This document shows, one piece after another, positions 27,328 through 35,879 of a DNA stretch of 64,000 nt (its first letter is position 1; every line of letters starts with the position of its first letter). Source of the stretch: Peterkaempfera sp044755465 (lineage in GTDB: Bacteria > Actinomycetota > Actinomycetes > Streptomycetales > Streptomycetaceae); assembly GCF_044755465.1 (NCBI RefSeq), contig NZ_JBIVRB010000004.1, positions 124,001-188,000 of the forward strand, given 5' to 3'. The notes under the pieces are model-generated. The model ran no database searches. It was given only the letters and a program-made list of their open reading frames with translations, and had not been told where the DNA came from. Made by a program: the position numbers and the translations under genes.

Positions 27328-27837
27328 ATGCCGCGTCCCACCAAGGGTGCCCGCCTCGGCGGCGGTCCCGCGCACGAGCGTCTGCTGCTGGCCGGTCTGG
27401 CCCGCGAGCTGTTCCTGCACGGCCGCATCACCACCACCGAGGCCAAGGCCCGCCGGGTGCGCCCGGTGGCGGAGAGGCTGATCACCAAGGCGAAGAAGGG
27501 CGACCTGCACAACCGTCGCCTGGTGCGTCAGACCATCACCGACGTGTCGGTGCTGCACACCCTCTTCACCGAGATCGCGCCGCGCTACGAGAACCGCCCC
27601 GGCGGCTACACCCGCATCACCAAGATCGGTCCCCGTCGTGGCGACAACGCCCCGATGGCCGTGATCGAGCTGGTGGAGGCCCTCACCGTCGCGCAGAACG
27701 CCGTCGGCGAGGCCGAGGCCGCCACCAAGCGCGCCGTCAAGGAGGCCGACGAGGCCCCCAAGACCGAGGCTGTGGAGACCGAGGCTGTGGAGACCGAGGC
27801 CGCCGAGGCCCCGGCCGACGAGGCCAAGGACGCCTGA
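27328..27837 (+). CDS. rplQ: 50S ribosomal protein L17 (bL17)
   Basis: 169 residues. The first 120 form bL17 (PRPTKGARLGGGPAHERLLL start, GPRRGDNAPMAVIEL end), which lies near the tunnel exit. The last 50 are an acidic Ala/Glu tail with a 15-nt tandem repeat encoding EAVET twice; such tails are common in actinobacterial L17. ATG at 27328 follows AGGAGATA. A terminator-like stem follows after 20 nt. Confidence 0.97.
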   Translation: MPRPTKGARLGGGPAHERLLLAGLARELFLHGRITTTEAKARRVRPVAERLITKAKKGDLHNRRLVRQTITDVSVLHTLFTEIAPRYENRPGGYTRITKIGPRRGDNAPMAVIELVEALTVAQNAVGEAEAATKRAVKEADEAPKTEAVETEAVETEAAEAPADEAKDA

Positions 27838-27857
27838 GCCCGCAGGGTTCGCATCGG

Positions 27858-27896
27858 ACGGGCCCGTTCCCACCCGCAAGGGGGGAGCGGGCCCGT
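27858..27896 (+). terminator. Terminator after rplQ
   Basis: A 14-bp stem with one T-G pair (ACGGGCCCGTTCCC at 27858-27871 with 27883-27896). The right arm runs into the 19-nt tandem repeat before truA. Confidence 0.75.
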
Positions 27897-27927
27897 TCCG
27901 CCGTATCAGGCCCGTTCCGCCGTACCA
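27890..27927 (+). repeat. 19-bp tandem duplication before truA
   Basis: Two adjacent 19-nt units, GGCCCGTTCCGCCGTATCA (27890-27908) and the same with one T-to-C change (27909-27927), lie between the rplQ terminator and the truA ribosome-binding site. The first unit uses the right arm of the terminator, so the duplication copied half of that arm. Confidence 0.8.
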
Positions 27928-27942
27928 GGGGAGATTCGAGCA

Positions 27943-28857
27943 GTGGTGAACGAGTGCGCCGAGACGCCCGCGCCGGACGGCCCGGCCGAGGGCCTGGTGC
28001 GGGTCCGGCTGGACCTGGCGTACGACGGCGCCGCCTTCTCCGGCTGGGCGCGGCAGCCCGGTCGGCGGACGGTGCAGGGGGAGCTGGAGGAGGCGCTGCG
28101 GACGGTGCTGCGGACCGAGCAGCCGGTCGAGCTGACGGTGGCGGGCCGCACCGACTCCGGGGTGCACGCCCGGGGCCAGGTCGCCCATGTCGACCTGCCG
28201 GCCGAGCTGTGGGCCGCCCACGCCGACCCGCTGCCGCGCCGACTGGCCGGGCGGCTGCCCGCCGACATCCGGGTCTGGTCGGTGCGCGAGGCGCCGTACG
28301 GCTTCGATGCGCGCTTCGCGGCGATCTGGCGGCGGTACGCCTACCGGGTCAGCGACCACCCGGGTGGCGTGGACCCGCTGCGGCGCGGCCATGTGCTCTG
28401 GCACGACCGCCCGCTGGACGTCCCCGCGATGAACGCGGCGGCCGCGCTGCTGCTGGGCGAGCACGACTTCGCCGCCTACTGCAAGAAGCGGGAGGGCGCC
28501 ACGACCGTACGCACCCTGCTCGACGTGCACTGGGAGCGCACCGTCGCCGACCCGCTGGCCGGCGGTGACGCCACCGGGCTGGTGGTGGCCACGGTGCGGG
28601 CCGATGCCTTCTGCCACAACATGGTCCGCGCCCTGGTCGGCGCGATGCTGCTGGTGGGCGACGGGCGGCGGCCGGTCGGCTTCCCCGGCGAGGTGCTGGC
28701 CGGGCGGGTGCGCAACTCGGCGGTCAATGTGGTGCGGCCGCACGGCCTGACCCTGGAGGAGGTCGGCTATCCGGCCGACGCGCTGCTGCTGGAGCGGAAC
28801 CGGACCGCCCGCCGGCTGCGCACCCTGCCGGGGGTGACCGGTCAGCCGGCGGGCTGA
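27943..28857 (+). CDS. truA: tRNA pseudouridine synthase A (positions 38-40)
   Basis: 304 residues. TruA makes pseudouridine at positions 38-40 of the anticodon stem-loop. The catalytic Asp71 lies in AGRTDSGVHARGQVAHVDL, and FHNMVRALVGAML-like sequence (CHNMVRALVGAMLLVGDGRR) is present near 222-240. GTG at 27943 or the next GTG at 27946 could start; GGGGAG precedes both. The end overlaps the convergent minus-strand gene by 16 bp. Confidence 0.95.
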   Translation: MVNECAETPAPDGPAEGLVRVRLDLAYDGAAFSGWARQPGRRTVQGELEEALRTVLRTEQPVELTVAGRTDSGVHARGQVAHVDLPAELWAAHADPLPRRLAGRLPADIRVWSVREAPYGFDARFAAIWRRYAYRVSDHPGGVDPLRRGHVLWHDRPLDVPAMNAAAALLLGEHDFAAYCKKREGATTVRTLLDVHWERTVADPLAGGDATGLVVATVRADAFCHNMVRALVGAMLLVGDGRRPVGFPGEVLAGRVRNSAVNVVRPHGLTLEEVGYPADALLLERNRTARRLRTLPGVTGQPAG

Positions 28858-30101
28858 CCGGCCTGGGTGGCCCCGGTGGTCTGGGTGGCCCCGGTGGTCT
28901 GGGCGGGCGGCGGGGCCTGGGTGGCCTCGGTGGTCTGGGCGGGCGGTGCGGCCGCCCGGTCGGCGGCCACCCGGCCGCGCTGTAGCAGGGTGTTGCGGGC
29001 CATGCCGTCCATGTCCAGGGTGGCCTGCCGGACGGCCTTGTCGTCCTTGGGCACCCGCTTGCCGTTGGTGAAGCCGCCGATGGTGATGTACGTGTAGCGG
29101 CCGATCGCATTGGTGGTCGACCGGCAGTAGACGTTCTGGCAGAACGCGCCGATCTTCTGGTGGATCGGGTTGAGGTTGCCGAGCGCGTGCTTCTTGGTGG
29201 CACGCGCCTGCTCGGCGTTGTCGAACGCCACGATGCCGACGGTCACCGCGATGTCCTTGGAGACGTAGGTGGCGCGGTAGACGGCCAGGCACTTGTTCTG
29301 GGTCAGCAGCTCGCCCAGGCCGTTGGCGCCGGTCTTGGCACAGTCGGTGGTGGCCTGCGGGGCGCCGTCCCGGGTGTACTCGCGGCCGTTCACCGACAGC
29401 TTGGGCTGGTAGAGGGTGGCCCCCGCCAGCGGTGCGGTGTCGCTGCGCCGGCTGCTGATGATGTCCATCGGGTCCGGGGGCGGCGGCGGGGGAGTGGTCG
29501 GCTTGGGCGGCGGCGTCGGGGAGGGCGACGCGGGCGGCGCGGAGCCGGCCGGCGGGGTGGGGGCGGCCGCAGGGGTGCCGTCACCGCCGCTGAAGGCGCC
29601 CAGCCCGGCCGCCGTGCCGCCGCCGACCAGCAGCAGGGCCAGCACGCCGCCGCCGACCATCAGCCGCCGCTTGCGCTTGCGGGCGGCCGCGTCGTTCCGC
29701 TCGGCCAGCGCGGCCCAGTCCGGCTCGTTGGGGTTGCGGGGCAGCGGCTCGGGGGGCCCGTACCCGCCCTGCTGCGGGGGGTAGCCGCCCTGGGGGTAGC
29801 CGTAGCCGCCGGCGGGCTGGCCGGTGGCGTGCGGCGGGAACGGCGACTGCTGCTGGGGCTGCTGGGGGTACTGCTGCGGCGGGTAGCCGTACTGCTGCGG
29901 GTACGGCGGCTGCTGGCCCGGCGCCGCGCGCTGCGGCAGGCCCTGCGGCGTCGTCCCGGCCGGGGTCGAGGACTGGGGGCCGCCGGGCTGGGCTCCGGGC
30001 CACTGCGGGCCGCCTTGCTGCTGCCCGCCCTGCTGCTCCGGCCGCCCGTCCTGCGGCTGCTGTCCACCCGGTCCGGGAGCAGCTCCCCACCCATCACTCA
30101 T
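28842..30101 (-). CDS. Pro/Gln-rich single-pass membrane protein
   Basis: 419 residues. Residues 1-135 are low complexity (PQQYGYPPQQYPQQPQQQ-like repeats and GYGYPQGGYPP), then a basic stop-transfer RKRKRRLMVGGG and one membrane helix VLALLLVGGGTAAGLGAF. An extracellular Pro/Thr linker leads to a folded domain of about 190 residues with conserved-looking cysteines (DCAKTG, NKCLAVY, FCQNVYCRST), ending in a repetitive QTTGATQ tail. The function is unknown. ATG at 30101 is 8 nt downstream of TAGGAT and has no Shine-Dalgarno, so it may be translated from a leaderless mRNA. It converges on truA with a 16-bp overlap. Confidence 0.8.
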   Translation of the reverse strand: MSDGWGAAPGPGGQQPQDGRPEQQGGQQQGGPQWPGAQPGGPQSSTPAGTTPQGLPQRAAPGQQPPYPQQYGYPPQQYPQQPQQQSPFPPHATGQPAGGYGYPQGGYPPQQGGYGPPEPLPRNPNEPDWAALAERNDAAARKRKRRLMVGGGVLALLLVGGGTAAGLGAFSGGDGTPAAAPTPPAGSAPPASPSPTPPPKPTTPPPPPPDPMDIISSRRSDTAPLAGATLYQPKLSVNGREYTRDGAPQATTDCAKTGANGLGELLTQNKCLAVYRATYVSKDIAVTVGIVAFDNAEQARATKKHALGNLNPIHQKIGAFCQNVYCRSTTNAIGRYTYITIGGFTNGKRVPKDDKAVRQATLDMDGMARNTLLQRGRVAADRAAAPPAQTTEATQAPPPAQTTGATQTTGATQAGQPAG

Positions 30102-30115
30102 GGCCCAGAATCCTA
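30102..30115 (-). promoter_or_regulatory. Leaderless-type -10 before the Pro/Gln-rich membrane gene
   Basis: On the minus strand TAGGAT (30110-30115) stands 8 nt before the ATG at 30101. TAGGAT fits the -10 consensus, and this spacing puts the transcription start at or next to the ATG. No -35 match is visible at 17-18 nt. Confidence 0.45.
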
Positions 30116-30226
30116 GGGCATCGCCCCACCGCCTTCCCATGGGCCGGTCGGGGGACCCGGGCCGGGGCGGGGCGCCGCCGGAAAAGCGGTTGGGCGCCGC
30201 CCCCGGGCAGCGGACAATCCCATGCC

Positions 30227-31894
30227 ATGGGACACGTCGAGATCTCGCACCTGGAGTACTACCTGCCGGATGGGCGGGTGCTGTTCGACGATGCGTCCTT
30301 CCGGGTGGGGGAGGGCGCGTCGGTCGCCCTGGTCGGCGCCAACGGCGCGGGCAAGACCACCCTGCTGCGCCTGGTGGCGGGTGACGCCCAGCCGCACGGC
30401 GGGACGGTCACGGTCAGCGGGGGCCTGGGCGTGATGCGGCAGTTCGTCGGCACCACCGGCCGGACCCGGTCCGCCGACCCGGACGGCGCCGTCGGCGGCC
30501 TGCCGGAGGACGCCTGCGTACGGGACCTGCTGGTCTCGGTGGCGCCGCCGCTGATCGCGGCGGCCGCTCGGGCGGTGGACGCGGCCGAGCTGGCGATGAT
30601 GGCGCAGGACGACGAGCCGGCCCAGCTGGGCTATGCGCAGGCGCTGGCCGACTGGGCGGACGCGGGCGGCTACGAGTACGAGACCGTCTGGGACGTGTGC
30701 ACCACCGCCGCGCTCGGCGTGCCGTTCGAGCGGGCCCAGTGGCGCGGGCTGAACACCCTCTCCGGCGGCGAGCAGAAGCGGCTGGTGCTGGAGGCGCTGC
30801 TGCGCGGCCCGGACGAGGTGCTGCTGCTGGACGAGCCGGACAACTACCTGGACGTACCGGGCAAGCGCTGGCTGGAGGAGCAGTTGCGGGCCACGCCCAA
30901 GACCGTGCTGTTCATCTCGCACGACCGGGAGTTGCTGGCCCGTACCGCCGACAAGATCATCAGTGTCGAGCCGGGCCCGGCGGGCAGCCGGGTGTGGGTG
31001 CACGGTGACGGCTTCGCCTCGTACCACCAGGCCCGCAAGGAGCGCTTCGCGCGGCTGGAGGAGCTGCGCCGCCGCTGGGACGAGGAGCACGCCAAGCTGA
31101 AGCAGCTGGTCAACACGCTCAAGAACAAGGCGGCCTTCAACGACGGCCTGGCCTCCCGCTACCAGGCGGCGCAGACCAGGCTGCGCAAGTTCGAGGAGGC
31201 CGGGCCGCCGGAGCTGCCGCCGCGCGAGCAGCAGATCTCCATGCGGCTGAAGGGCGGCCGTACCGGGGTGCGCGCCGTCACCTGCCGGGGGCTCGAACTC
31301 ACCGGTCTGATGGCCCCCTTCGACCTGGAGGTCTTCTACGGCGAGCGGGTCGCGGTGCTGGGCTCCAACGGCTCCGGCAAGTCGCACTTCCTGCGGCTGC
31401 TGGCCGGGGACGGCTCGGTGCGGCACGGCGGCGAGTGGCGGCTGGGGGCCCGGGTGGTGCCCGGCCACTTCGTCCAGACGCACGCACACCCCGAGCTGCT
31501 GGGCCGCACCCCGCAGCAGATCCTGGAGACCGAGCACGCCAGGGACCGGGGCCAGGCGATGAGCGCGCTGCGCCGCTATGAGCTGCACGGCCAGGCGGAC
31601 CAGCGCTTCGAGAGCCTGTCGGGCGGGCAGCAGGCGCGGCTGATGATCCTGCGGCTGGAGCTGTCCGGCGTGACCGCGCTGCTGCTGGACGAGCCGACCG
31701 ACAACCTGGACCTGGAGAGCGCCGAGGCGCTCCAGGAGGGGCTGGACACCTTCGACGGGACGGTGCTCTGCGTCACCCACGACCGGTGGTTCGCCCGCTC
31801 GTTCGACCGCTTCCTGGTCTTCGGGCAGGACGGCCGGGTCTATGAGGCGCCGGAGCCGGTCTGGGACGAGAAGCGGGTCGACCGCGAGCGGTGA
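30227..31894 (+). CDS. ABC-F family ATPase
   Basis: 555 residues with two ABC domains and no membrane segment: a soluble ABC-F protein, a family that acts on ribosomes or gives antibiotic resistance. Domain 1 has GANGAGKTT (37-45), LSGGEQKR and LLLDEPDNYLD; domain 2 has GSNGSGKS, LSGGQQAR and LLLDEPTDNLD. The linker between them (about 275-325) is rich in Arg, Lys and Glu and forms the tRNA-interacting arm region. The Walker motifs are intact. ATG at 30227 has no strong ribosome-binding site. The specific substrate or antibiotic, if any, cannot be told. Confidence 0.9.
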   Translation: MGHVEISHLEYYLPDGRVLFDDASFRVGEGASVALVGANGAGKTTLLRLVAGDAQPHGGTVTVSGGLGVMRQFVGTTGRTRSADPDGAVGGLPEDACVRDLLVSVAPPLIAAAARAVDAAELAMMAQDDEPAQLGYAQALADWADAGGYEYETVWDVCTTAALGVPFERAQWRGLNTLSGGEQKRLVLEALLRGPDEVLLLDEPDNYLDVPGKRWLEEQLRATPKTVLFISHDRELLARTADKIISVEPGPAGSRVWVHGDGFASYHQARKERFARLEELRRRWDEEHAKLKQLVNTLKNKAAFNDGLASRYQAAQTRLRKFEEAGPPELPPREQQISMRLKGGRTGVRAVTCRGLELTGLMAPFDLEVFYGERVAVLGSNGSGKSHFLRLLAGDGSVRHGGEWRLGARVVPGHFVQTHAHPELLGRTPQQILETEHARDRGQAMSALRRYELHGQADQRFESLSGGQQARLMILRLELSGVTALLLDEPTDNLDLESAEALQEGLDTFDGTVLCVTHDRWFARSFDRFLVFGQDGRVYEAPEPVWDEKRVDRER

Positions 31895-31905
31895 CACCCA
31901 TCCGC

Positions 31906-31931
31906 CGGACGGGTCGTTTTGACCCGTCCGG
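31906..31931 (+). terminator. Terminator of the ABC-F gene, overlapping the rplM promoter
   Basis: An 11-bp perfect stem CCGGACGGGTC / GACCCGTCCGG with loop GTTTT, 11 nt after the ABC-F stop. The loop and right arm contain the -35 TTGACC of the rplM promoter. Confidence 0.7.
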
Positions 31932-31948
31932 GGCGAGCCCGGTATTCT
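31919..31948 (+). promoter_or_regulatory. rplM-rpsI promoter
   Basis: A -35 TTGACC (31919-31924) and a -10 TATTCT (31943-31948) with an 18-nt spacer. The inferred start near 31955 gives a leader of about 170 nt. Confidence 0.7.
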
Positions 31949-32127
31949 GCGAGCTTGTTGTGCGTATTGGCTCGCTCCATCTCACGTGAGAGGTCGGTAC
32001 GCCGGTCCACCGGGCCGATGACCAGCGGAATCCCCCTTGTTGCGTCCAAGGCGGCATGTCGTGGCTGATCGTGATCGTCCGGGTGGCCCTGTCAGGACAC
32101 ACTCACTGAAAAGCGAAGGCTACGACC

Positions 32128-32571
32128 GTGCGTACGTACAGCCCTAAGCCCGGCGACGTCCAGCGTCAGTGGCTCGTCATCGACGCGACCGACGTCGTGC
32201 TGGGCCGCCTGGCCACCCAGGCCGCATCCCTTCTCCGGGGCAAGCACAAGCCGGTGTACGCGCCGCACGTTGACACTGGTGACTTCGTCATCATCATCAA
32301 CGCCGACAAGGTGCACCTCTCCGGCAACAAGCGGGAGCAGAAGCTCGCCTACCGCCACTCCGGCTACCCGGGCGGTCTCCGCTCGGTGCGCTACGGCGAC
32401 CTCCTGGACAAGACTCCGGAGAAGGCCGTCGAGAAGGCCATCAAGGGCATGCTGCCGAAGAACTCGCTCGGCCGTCAGATGCTCTCGAAGCTGAAGGTGT
32501 ACTCGGGCGACCAGCACCCGCACGCTGCCCAGCAGCCGGTGTCGTTCGAGATCACCCAGGTCGCGCAGTAA
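32128..32571 (+). CDS. rplM: 50S ribosomal protein L13 (uL13)
   Basis: 147 residues. uL13 is an early 50S assembly protein. RQWLVIDATDVVLGRLATQAA and GMLPKNSLGRQMLSKLKVYSG are typical. GTG at 32128 fits the family start VRTYSPKPGDVQRQW; GAAAAGCGAAGG precedes it. It forms the usual pair with rpsI, 46 nt downstream. Confidence 0.98.
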   Translation: MRTYSPKPGDVQRQWLVIDATDVVLGRLATQAASLLRGKHKPVYAPHVDTGDFVIIINADKVHLSGNKREQKLAYRHSGYPGGLRSVRYGDLLDKTPEKAVEKAIKGMLPKNSLGRQMLSKLKVYSGDQHPHAAQQPVSFEITQVAQ

Positions 32572-32617
32572 TTCCGGCCACCAACCCCCAACTGAGTAGC
32601 AGGAGCTGAGGATCACC

Positions 32618-33100
32618 GTGGCCGAGACTGCCATCGAGACCCCCCTTGAGGTCGAGGAGACCGTCGAGGAGAACTACACCACCGAGTCGCTGGCCTCCCG
32701 CTTCGGCGAGGCCCTGCCGGGCGTCGGCCTCGGCCGCCGCAAGGAGGCGATCGCCCGCGTGCGCATCGTCCCCGGCACCGGTGTGTGGAAGATCAACGGT
32801 CGCACCCTGGAGGAGTACTTCCCCAACAAGGTGCACCAGCAGATCGTCAACGAGCCCTTCAAGGTGCTTGAGATCGACGGCCGCTACGACGTCGTGGCCC
32901 GCATCAGCGGCGGTGGCGTCTCCGGCCAGGCCGGCGCGCTGCGCCTCGGCGTGGCCCGCGCGCTGAACGAGGCGGACGTGGACAACAACCGCGCCCCGCT
33001 GAAGAAGGCCGGCTTCCTGACCCGTGACGACCGCGCGGTCGAGCGTAAGAAGGCCGGTCTGAAGAAGGCGCGCAAGGCGCCGCAGTACAGCAAGCGCTAA
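32618..33100 (+). CDS. rpsI: 30S ribosomal protein S9 (uS9)
   Basis: 160 residues with an N-terminal acidic extension of about 30 residues. The S9 fold follows: GRRKEAIARVRIVPGTG and the C-terminal RKAPQYSKR whose last Lys-Arg touches P-site tRNA. GTG at 32618 follows AGGAGCTGAGG. Two hairpins follow the stop. Confidence 0.97.
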   Translation: MAETAIETPLEVEETVEENYTTESLASRFGEALPGVGLGRRKEAIARVRIVPGTGVWKINGRTLEEYFPNKVHQQIVNEPFKVLEIDGRYDVVARISGGGVSGQAGALRLGVARALNEADVDNNRAPLKKAGFLTRDDRAVERKKAGLKKARKAPQYSKR

Positions 33101-33116
33101 GCAGCGAGCGCTGGGC

Positions 33117-33180
33117 GGGAGCCTTCGGGCTCCCACTCCGCGCGTCGACGCCCCGGGAGCACTCCGCCCCCGGGGCGTCG
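33117..33180 (+). terminator. Tandem hairpins after rpsI
   Basis: First stem GGGAGCC / GGCTCCC with tetraloop TTCG (33117-33134), then a 12-bp stem CGACGCCCCGGG / CCCGGGGCGTCG with an 11-nt loop (33146-33180). Together they look like a two-part terminator for rplM-rpsI. Confidence 0.8.
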
Positions 33181-33335
33181 TGCTCCCCGGCACCCGGCAT
33201 CATGGGTGCCGCATGGCGCCAATGGAGTAGTCGTACGGTATGCACAACCCGGGTGTGGGCACGCTCAGCAGCAGGTGTGTGCCGCTGGTCCGGGAGAGCG
33301 CTCCCGCGCGGCGACGAGCCACGGAGGATGGATCA

Positions 33336-34697
33336 GTGGGACGACTCTTCGGAACAGACGGCGTACGTGGCGTCGCCAATGTGGACCTCACCGCCGAACT
33401 GGCGCTGGGGCTGTCGGCGGCGGCAGCGCACGTACTCGGTGACGCCGGCGCCTTCGAGGGCCACCGGCCGGTCGCGGTGGTCGGCCGCGACCCCCGCGCC
33501 TCGGGCGAGTTCCTGGAGGCGGCCGTGGTCGCCGGCCTGGCCGGCTCGGGCGTGGACGTACTGCTGGTCGGCGTGCTGCCGACGCCCGCGGTCGCGTACC
33601 TGACCGGTGTGCTCGGCGCCGACCTCGGCGTGATGCTCTCCGCCAGCCACAACCCGATGCCGGACAACGGCATCAAGTTCCTCGCCCGGGGCGGGCACAA
33701 GCTCGCCGACGAGATCGAGGACGCCATCGAGGAGCAGTACCGGCGGCACGCCGCCGACGCCTCCTGGCAGCGGCCCACCGGCGCGGCGGTCGGCCGGGTC
33801 CGCAGCTATGACGAGGGCTTCGACCAGTACGTCGCCCACCTGGTCGCGGTGCTGCCCAACCGGCTGGACGGGCTGAAGGTCGTCATCGACGGCGCCCACG
33901 GCGCGGCCGCCCGGATCTCCCCGGAGGCGTTCGCTCGGGCCGGCGCCGAGGTCGTCCACACCCTGGGCGCGGAGCCGGACGGCCTCAACATCAACGACGG
34001 CGTCGGCTCCACCCACATCGACCGGCTGCGCACCGCCGTGGTCGAGCACCGCGCCGACCTGGGCCTGGCCCATGACGGCGACGCCGACCGCTGCCTGGCG
34101 GTCGACGCCAACGGCAACGAGGTCGACGGCGACCAGATCCTCGCCATCCTGGCCGTGGGGATGCGCGAGGCCGGGACGCTGCGGAAGAACACCGTGGTCG
34201 GCACCGTGATGTCCAACCTGGGCTTCAAGCTGGCCATGGAGCGGGAGGGCATCGGGCTGGTACAGACCGCCGTGGGCGACCGCTATGTGCTGGAGTCGAT
34301 GAAGGAGCACGGCTACTCGCTGGGCGGCGAGCAGTCCGGGCACGTCATCCTGCTGGACCACGCCACCACCGGCGACGGCACCCTCACCGGCCTGATGCTG
34401 GCGGCCCGGGTCGCCGCGACCAAGCAGCCGCTCGCGGACCTGGCGGCGGTGATGACCCGGCTGCCGCAGGTGCTGATCAACGTCACCGGGGTGGACCGGA
34501 CGCGGGTGCACAGCTGCGACGACCTCGCCCTCGCGGTGGCCGAGGCCGAGGCGGAGCTGGGGCTCACCGGGCGGGTGCTGCTGCGGCCGTCGGGGACGGA
34601 GCCGCTGGTGCGGGTCATGGTGGAGGCGGCTGAGGCGGTGCAGGCGCAGTCGGTCGCGGAGCGGCTGGCGGGCGCGGTGCGGACGCACCTGGGCTGA
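33336..34697 (+). CDS. glmM: Phosphoglucosamine mutase
   Basis: 453 residues. GlmM converts glucosamine-6-phosphate to glucosamine-1-phosphate for UDP-GlcNAc and peptidoglycan. The phosphoserine loop SASHNP has catalytic Ser104; the metal loop DGDADRC and the sugar loop GGEQSGH and the phosphate-binding RPSGTEPLVRVM are all intact. GTG at 33336 has GGAGG 8 nt upstream and matches the family start GRLFGTDGVRGVAN; the open frame begins at 33240. glmS lies about 1.2 kb downstream, past the divergent coaA. Confidence 0.97.
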   Translation: MGRLFGTDGVRGVANVDLTAELALGLSAAAAHVLGDAGAFEGHRPVAVVGRDPRASGEFLEAAVVAGLAGSGVDVLLVGVLPTPAVAYLTGVLGADLGVMLSASHNPMPDNGIKFLARGGHKLADEIEDAIEEQYRRHAADASWQRPTGAAVGRVRSYDEGFDQYVAHLVAVLPNRLDGLKVVIDGAHGAAARISPEAFARAGAEVVHTLGAEPDGLNINDGVGSTHIDRLRTAVVEHRADLGLAHDGDADRCLAVDANGNEVDGDQILAILAVGMREAGTLRKNTVVGTVMSNLGFKLAMEREGIGLVQTAVGDRYVLESMKEHGYSLGGEQSGHVILLDHATTGDGTLTGLMLAARVAATKQPLADLAAVMTRLPQVLINVTGVDRTRVHSCDDLALAVAEAEAELGLTGRVLLRPSGTEPLVRVMVEAAEAVQAQSVAERLAGAVRTHLG

Positions 34698-34752
34698 GGG
34701 CTTCGCGCTCTGCGGGGGCGGTGCGGTGACCGGGGGCGGGGCGGGCGAGGGG

Positions 34753-35745
34753 TCAGAGTTTGCGGAGGCGGGCGCGGCGGACCTTGTGGTCGGGGCCCTT
34801 CTGGAGGACCAGGGTGGCCCGGCCCCGGGTGGGGAGCACATTCTCCAGCAGATTGGGCCGGTTGATGGTGCGCCAGACGGTGCGCCCGTACTCCAGCGCC
34901 TCCTCCTCCGGTACGTCGGTGAAGCGGCGGAAGTACGACGAGGGGTCCTGGAAGGCGGTCTCCCGCAGTTCGCGGAAGCGGGAGAGGTACCAGTTCTCGA
35001 TGTCGTCGGTGCGCGCGTCCACGTAGATCGAGAAGTCGAAGTGGTCGGAGACCGCCAGCCGGGTGCGGCCGTCCTTGCCGGGAAGGGCCGGCTGGAGCAC
35101 GTTCAGCCCCTCCACGATCAGGATGTCGGGCCGCCGGACCGTCAGCTTCTCGCCGGGCACGATGTCGTACACCAGGTGGGAGTAGACCGGCGCGGTCACC
35201 TGGTCCTTGCCGGCCTTCACATCCGCGACGAAGCGGGTGAGCGCCCGGCGGTCGTACGACTCGGGGAACCCCTTGCGGGCCATCAGGCCGCGGCGGCGCA
35301 GCTCGGCGTTGGGCAGCAGGAAGCCGTCGGTGGTGACCAGCTGCACCTGCGGGTGTTCGGGCCAGCGGGCCAGCAGTGCCTGGAGCAGCCGGGCGGTGGT
35401 GGACTTGCCGACCGCGACGGAGCCGGCCACCCCGATGACGAAGGGGGTGCGGACCCGCTCGGCGTCCCGGCTGCCCAGGAAGGTGCCGACCGCGCCGCGC
35501 AGCTCATGGGTGGCGTGGATGTAGAGGTTCAGCAGCCTGGAGAGCGGCAGGTAGACGTCGACCACCTCGTCCAGGTCCATGGCGTCGCCGAGCCCGCGCA
35601 GCCGCTCCACCTCGGCGGCGGTCAGCGGGAGGGGGGTGCGGTCGCGCAGCGCGCTCCACTCCGCCCGGTCGAGGTCCACGTACGGGGTCGGGGAGGGCGC
35701 CGTCGCGGACTGCACGCGGGCTTCGCTCATCAGCACGTGGTCCAT
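34753..35745 (-). CDS. coaA: Type I pantothenate kinase
   Basis: 330 residues. CoaA phosphorylates pantothenate, the first and regulated step of coenzyme A synthesis. The P-loop GVAGSVAVGKSTTA is near residues 105-118, followed by VTTDGFL, the RKGFPESYDRRAL stretch, VYSHLVYDIVPGE and the DILIVEGLNVLQP Walker-B-like strand. Length is typical. ATG at 35745 was taken; ATG at 35730 is an alternative, and neither has a clear Shine-Dalgarno. It is divergent from glmS with 134 bp between the starts. Confidence 0.96.
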   Translation of the reverse strand: MDHVLMSEARVQSATAPSPTPYVDLDRAEWSALRDRTPLPLTAAEVERLRGLGDAMDLDEVVDVYLPLSRLLNLYIHATHELRGAVGTFLGSRDAERVRTPFVIGVAGSVAVGKSTTARLLQALLARWPEHPQVQLVTTDGFLLPNAELRRRGLMARKGFPESYDRRALTRFVADVKAGKDQVTAPVYSHLVYDIVPGEKLTVRRPDILIVEGLNVLQPALPGKDGRTRLAVSDHFDFSIYVDARTDDIENWYLSRFRELRETAFQDPSSYFRRFTDVPEEEALEYGRTVWRTINRPNLLENVLPTRGRATLVLQKGPDHKVRRARLRKL

Positions 35746-35866
35746 TGTGGGCCGGGCGGCGTCGGTCGGTCCGGCCGGGGCGTGTGGGCTCCGTCACGGC
35801 CGGCCCGGGAGGCGCCTGGCCGGGTGCTGCGGTCGGACAAATCGTACCGGTTGGGCGTACGCCGCT

Positions 35867-35872
35867 TATGCT
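35867..35872 (+). promoter_or_regulatory. Leaderless-type -10 before glmS
   Basis: TATGCT ends 7 nt before the glmS ATG, and no Shine-Dalgarno is present in the preceding 20 nt. This is the arrangement of streptomycete leaderless transcripts, where the start codon is at or next to +1. No good -35 is seen. Confidence 0.5.
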
Positions 35873-35879
35873 GACGCTC

